Of a stretch of 63,615 nucleotides of DNA, positions 61,827 through 63,615 are shown one piece after another. The stretch is from the NCBI GenBank assembly GCA_900553365.1, contig USDL01000004.1:1-63615 (forward strand), given 5' to 3'. Below the pieces are notes generated by a model, which was not told the DNA's origin, ran no database searches, and saw nothing but the letters and a program-made list of their open reading frames with translations. The translations under genes were made by a program, and so were the position numbers. Numbering within the stretch: position 1 is the first letter of the stretch; each line of letters begins with the position of its first letter. The DNA comes from an uncultured Clostridium sp. (lineage in GTDB: Bacteria > Bacillota > Clostridia > TANB77 > CAG-508).

Positions 61827-62570
61827 TTACTTTTTCTCAACTAATATATCTCCAAAGTTTCTTTCTTGATTTGTTATGATTTTATTTCTTTTGCTTAATT
61901 CAAGCATTCCTGAAAATGCTGTTACTGTTTCTAGCTTTGTATATTTTTTGCTTGAACATAGTGTTCCAAAAATAAATTTTTTCTTTTTTATTAATTCTTT
62001 AAATATGTCTTTTACTTTGCTTGCAACTGTTACTGTCTCTAATATTGCAATTTTTTCAATGTTGGCTGCATTTTTATTTTTCTTGTTTTCATTTCTTTCC
62101 ACAAGTGCCTTATAACTCTCTATTATATCCTCTTTTTCATATTTTTTTTCCAGTTTTCTACTTGGAAGCTCTATTTTTTCTGGTATTTTAAAGTATCTTT
62201 TTGAATACTCATTATAATTATCTCTTAATTTATTTACTATTTCCTTATACCTTTTGTATTCAATAATTCTTCTTATAAGCTCTTCTTCTGTTATTTCTTC
62301 CTCATTTTCTACTTCTCTTGGCAATAGTTTCTTTGATTTAAGATATACAAGTGTAGATAGCATAACCACAAATTCGCTTGCAATTTCTAGATTTAATTTT
62401 TCCATAGTATTTAGGTATTCTATATATTGATCCGTAATTTGTGTTATATTTATTTTATCTATTTCCATTTTATTTTTATCAACTAAGTGGCAAAGTAAAT
62501 CAAGTGGTCCTTCAAAATTTTCTAATTTTATGCTATATTTTTTAGTCTCCAGTGTTAATACTTCATTCAT
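61827..62570 (-). CDS. scpA: Segregation and condensation protein ScpA
   Basis: This 247-residue kleisin of the SMC complex, needed for chromosome compaction, has the start YSIKLENFEGPLDLLCHLV, then INITQITDQYIEYL and FVVMLSTLVYLKSKKLLP, typical for ScpA. The C-terminal winged helix ends TAFSGMLELSKRNKI. ScpB, usually next, is not in the window. Confidence 0.93.
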   Translation of the reverse strand: MNEVLTLETKKYSIKLENFEGPLDLLCHLVDKNKMEIDKINITQITDQYIEYLNTMEKLNLEIASEFVVMLSTLVYLKSKKLLPREVENEEEITEEELIRRIIEYKRYKEIVNKLRDNYNEYSKRYFKIPEKIELPSRKLEKKYEKEDIIESYKALVERNENKKNKNAANIEKIAILETVTVASKVKDIFKELIKKKKFIFGTLCSSKKYTKLETVTAFSGMLELSKRNKIITNQERNFGDILVEKK

Positions 62571-62616
62571 TATTATGTTATCTCCTTAATATTCTCAAAT
62601 GTTTTTAGTTTAGTTT

Positions 62617-63057
62617 TTAATCTTCTTGAGCAAGCTTTATACTATCGCTTAAATAACCTTTTTTATTTAAGTAGCTTATTATTTCATCTTTTTCCATAAT
62701 TGTTTGCTTTTTCAAAAATATGTTTTTTGCTGAATTTATCTCATATTCTAATAGTTCCTCTTTATTATTATAAATATAGTTTTCTATATCCTTCTTATTA
62801 ATTCCTTTTGAAAGTAACTTATATTCAAGTTCTCTTATAGATAAATTCTTAAGTCTTTGATATTCTTTAACAGTTTTTTCAATGTAGATATTATCATCAA
62901 TATATCCATTTTCTTTTAATTCTTCAATAACATTATCTAACATTTCGCTTGAAAATTCAGCAAATTTTCTTTTAATTTCTGCTTCACTTCTTTTTTTATA
63001 CAATGTATATTTTAGCACTTTAGATTTTAGCTTGTCAAACTCCTCTAAATAATCCAT
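62617..63057 (-). CDS. recX: RecA regulator RecX
   Basis: The protein has 146 residues from the ATG at 63057; GGGAAGG is 9 bases upstream and the earlier TTG would include it. Repeated three-helix units are visible: ALYKK-type SEAEIKRKFAEFSSEML, NVIEELKENGYIDDNIY and SIRELEYKLLSKGINKKDIE. It lies directly after recA, as is common, and would inhibit or remodel RecA filaments. Confidence 0.85.
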   Translation of the reverse strand: MDYLEEFDKLKSKVLKYTLYKKRSEAEIKRKFAEFSSEMLDNVIEELKENGYIDDNIYIEKTVKEYQRLKNLSIRELEYKLLSKGINKKDIENYIYNNKEELLEYEINSAKNIFLKKQTIMEKDEIISYLNKKGYLSDSIKLAQED

Positions 63058-63090
63058 TATTTTCTTCCTTCCCAAAAAGTATTATTTAGT

Positions 63091-63118
63091 AGTAAAGAAG
63101 TCTTTCGACTTCTTTACT
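63091..63118 (-). terminator. Hairpin between recA and recX
   Basis: AGTAAAGAAGTC pairs with GACTTCTTTACT over a 4-base loop (GAAA, a GNRA tetraloop, in the minus-strand RNA). The tail is only partly T-rich, so it may be a partial terminator that lowers recX relative to recA. Confidence 0.6.
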
Positions 63119-63121
63119 TTT

Positions 63122-63615
63122 TTATTCTTCTGGTTCAGTTTCTTGTTCTGGATCTTCCTCTTCATCTCCTAAGCTTTTTTCAAAGGCTTGTCTAAAATTA
63201 TCTCTTATTTTGTCTTCTAATTCTTTTGCAACATCTTTATGTTCTTTTATGTAAACTTTCGCATTTTCTCTACCTTGACCGATTTTTTCGCCGTTGTAGC
63301 TAAACCATGCACCTGATTTTTCAACTAAATTTAAGTTTACTGCTAAGTCTAGTATATTTCCTTCTCTTGAAATTCCTTTACCATAAACAATATCAAATTC
63401 TGCCTCTCTAAATGGTGGTGCAACTTTATTTTTAATAACTTTTACTCTCGCTCTTGCTCCTGTAACTTCTCCATCTGTTTTTATGTTTTCTATTTTTCTT
63501 ATGTCTAATCTAACAGAAGCATAGAATTTAAGTGCTCTACCTCCAGGTGTCGTTTCTGGATTTCCAAACATTATTCCAACTTTTTCTCTTAATTGGTTTA
63601 TGAAAATTATAACTG
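63122..63615 (-). CDS. recA: Recombinase RecA, C-terminal part (gene runs off the window)
   Basis: The visible 164 residues begin in INQLREKVGIMFGNPETTPG (loop L2 region), then GRALKFYASVRLDIR and the C-terminal domain with VNLNLVEKSGAWFSYNGEK and an acidic tail EEEDPEQETEPEE. This is unmistakably RecA. The Walker motifs lie beyond base 63615. It is upstream of recX in the same direction. Confidence 0.97.
   Translation of the reverse strand, partial: VIIFINQLREKVGIMFGNPETTPGGRALKFYASVRLDIRKIENIKTDGEVTGARARVKVIKNKVAPPFREAEFDIVYGKGISREGNILDLAVNLNLVEKSGAWFSYNGEKIGQGRENAKVYIKEHKDVAKELEDKIRDNFRQAFEKSLGDEEEDPEQETEPEE

Noticed and set aside
1..63615. tRNA, rRNA, CRISPR, insertion sequence or prophage
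   Set aside because: I saw no cloverleaf with a CCA-type end, no rRNA motif, no regularly spaced repeats and no transposase or integrase in either strand.

Overview
The window is about 63.6 kb of very AT-rich, gene-dense DNA with strong AGGAGG-type ribosome binding sites. It looks like the chromosome of a low-GC, endospore-forming anaerobe of the Clostridia, probably an uncultured or gut lineage. Support comes from sporulation and germination genes (spoIIAA-spoIIAB-sigF, spoIID, a spoIIQ-like gene, spoIVB, spoVM, an alpha/beta SASP, cotJA-B-C, a gerA-type operon), a two-gene SUF system, and Firmicutes housekeeping order (dnaG-rpoD, relA-MBL-hisS, scpA, recX-recA). The genus assignment is open.

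Layout. 1-3060: hrcA (partial, with CIRCE operators) diverges from murC, followed by an orphan histidine kinase. 3093-15010: metG, a Cys-rich pilin-like protein, cotJABC, then dnaG-rpoD-valS, two small genes and asd. 15010-30292: spoIVB, then a Tad/type IVc pilus-like cluster of about 14 kb (CpaB, two CpaE-like ATPases, the TadA ATPase, a TadB/C double protein, many small one-helix proteins, a degenerate von Willebrand A protein and a 1014-residue surface protein). 30559-42689: SASP, a glycine-rich surface protein, dut, hisS, MBL hydrolase, relA, recJ, a beta-helix transferase-like protein, a KAP NTPase and comF. 42756-52059: spoVM, rpmB, sufCB, the spoIIA/spoIID/spoIIQ block, dgt, a rhodanese and divergent SecD/SecF-like proteins. 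52080-63615: HD hydrolase, rarA, ruvA, glmS, a lipoprotein, the germinant-receptor operon, secG, scpA, recX and recA (partial).

The main observation is a recoding signal. Ten genes, including dnaG, sigF, spoIVB, the TadA ATPase and a germinant-receptor gene, are each broken by a +1 shift (two shifts in one gene). All eleven breaks have the same form: frame 0 reads CGG, and dropping its C restores the conserved protein by reading GGN as glycine. I checked every CGG triplet on the coding strand of every gene. Those eleven are the only in-frame CGG codons I found, and none encodes arginine. CGG in other phases is common and harmless. I infer that CGG is not an arginine codon here. It acts either as a general +1 frameshift signal (stalling at an unassigned codon) or as part of a CGGN quadruplet read as glycine. 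A systematic sequencing artefact is the main alternative.
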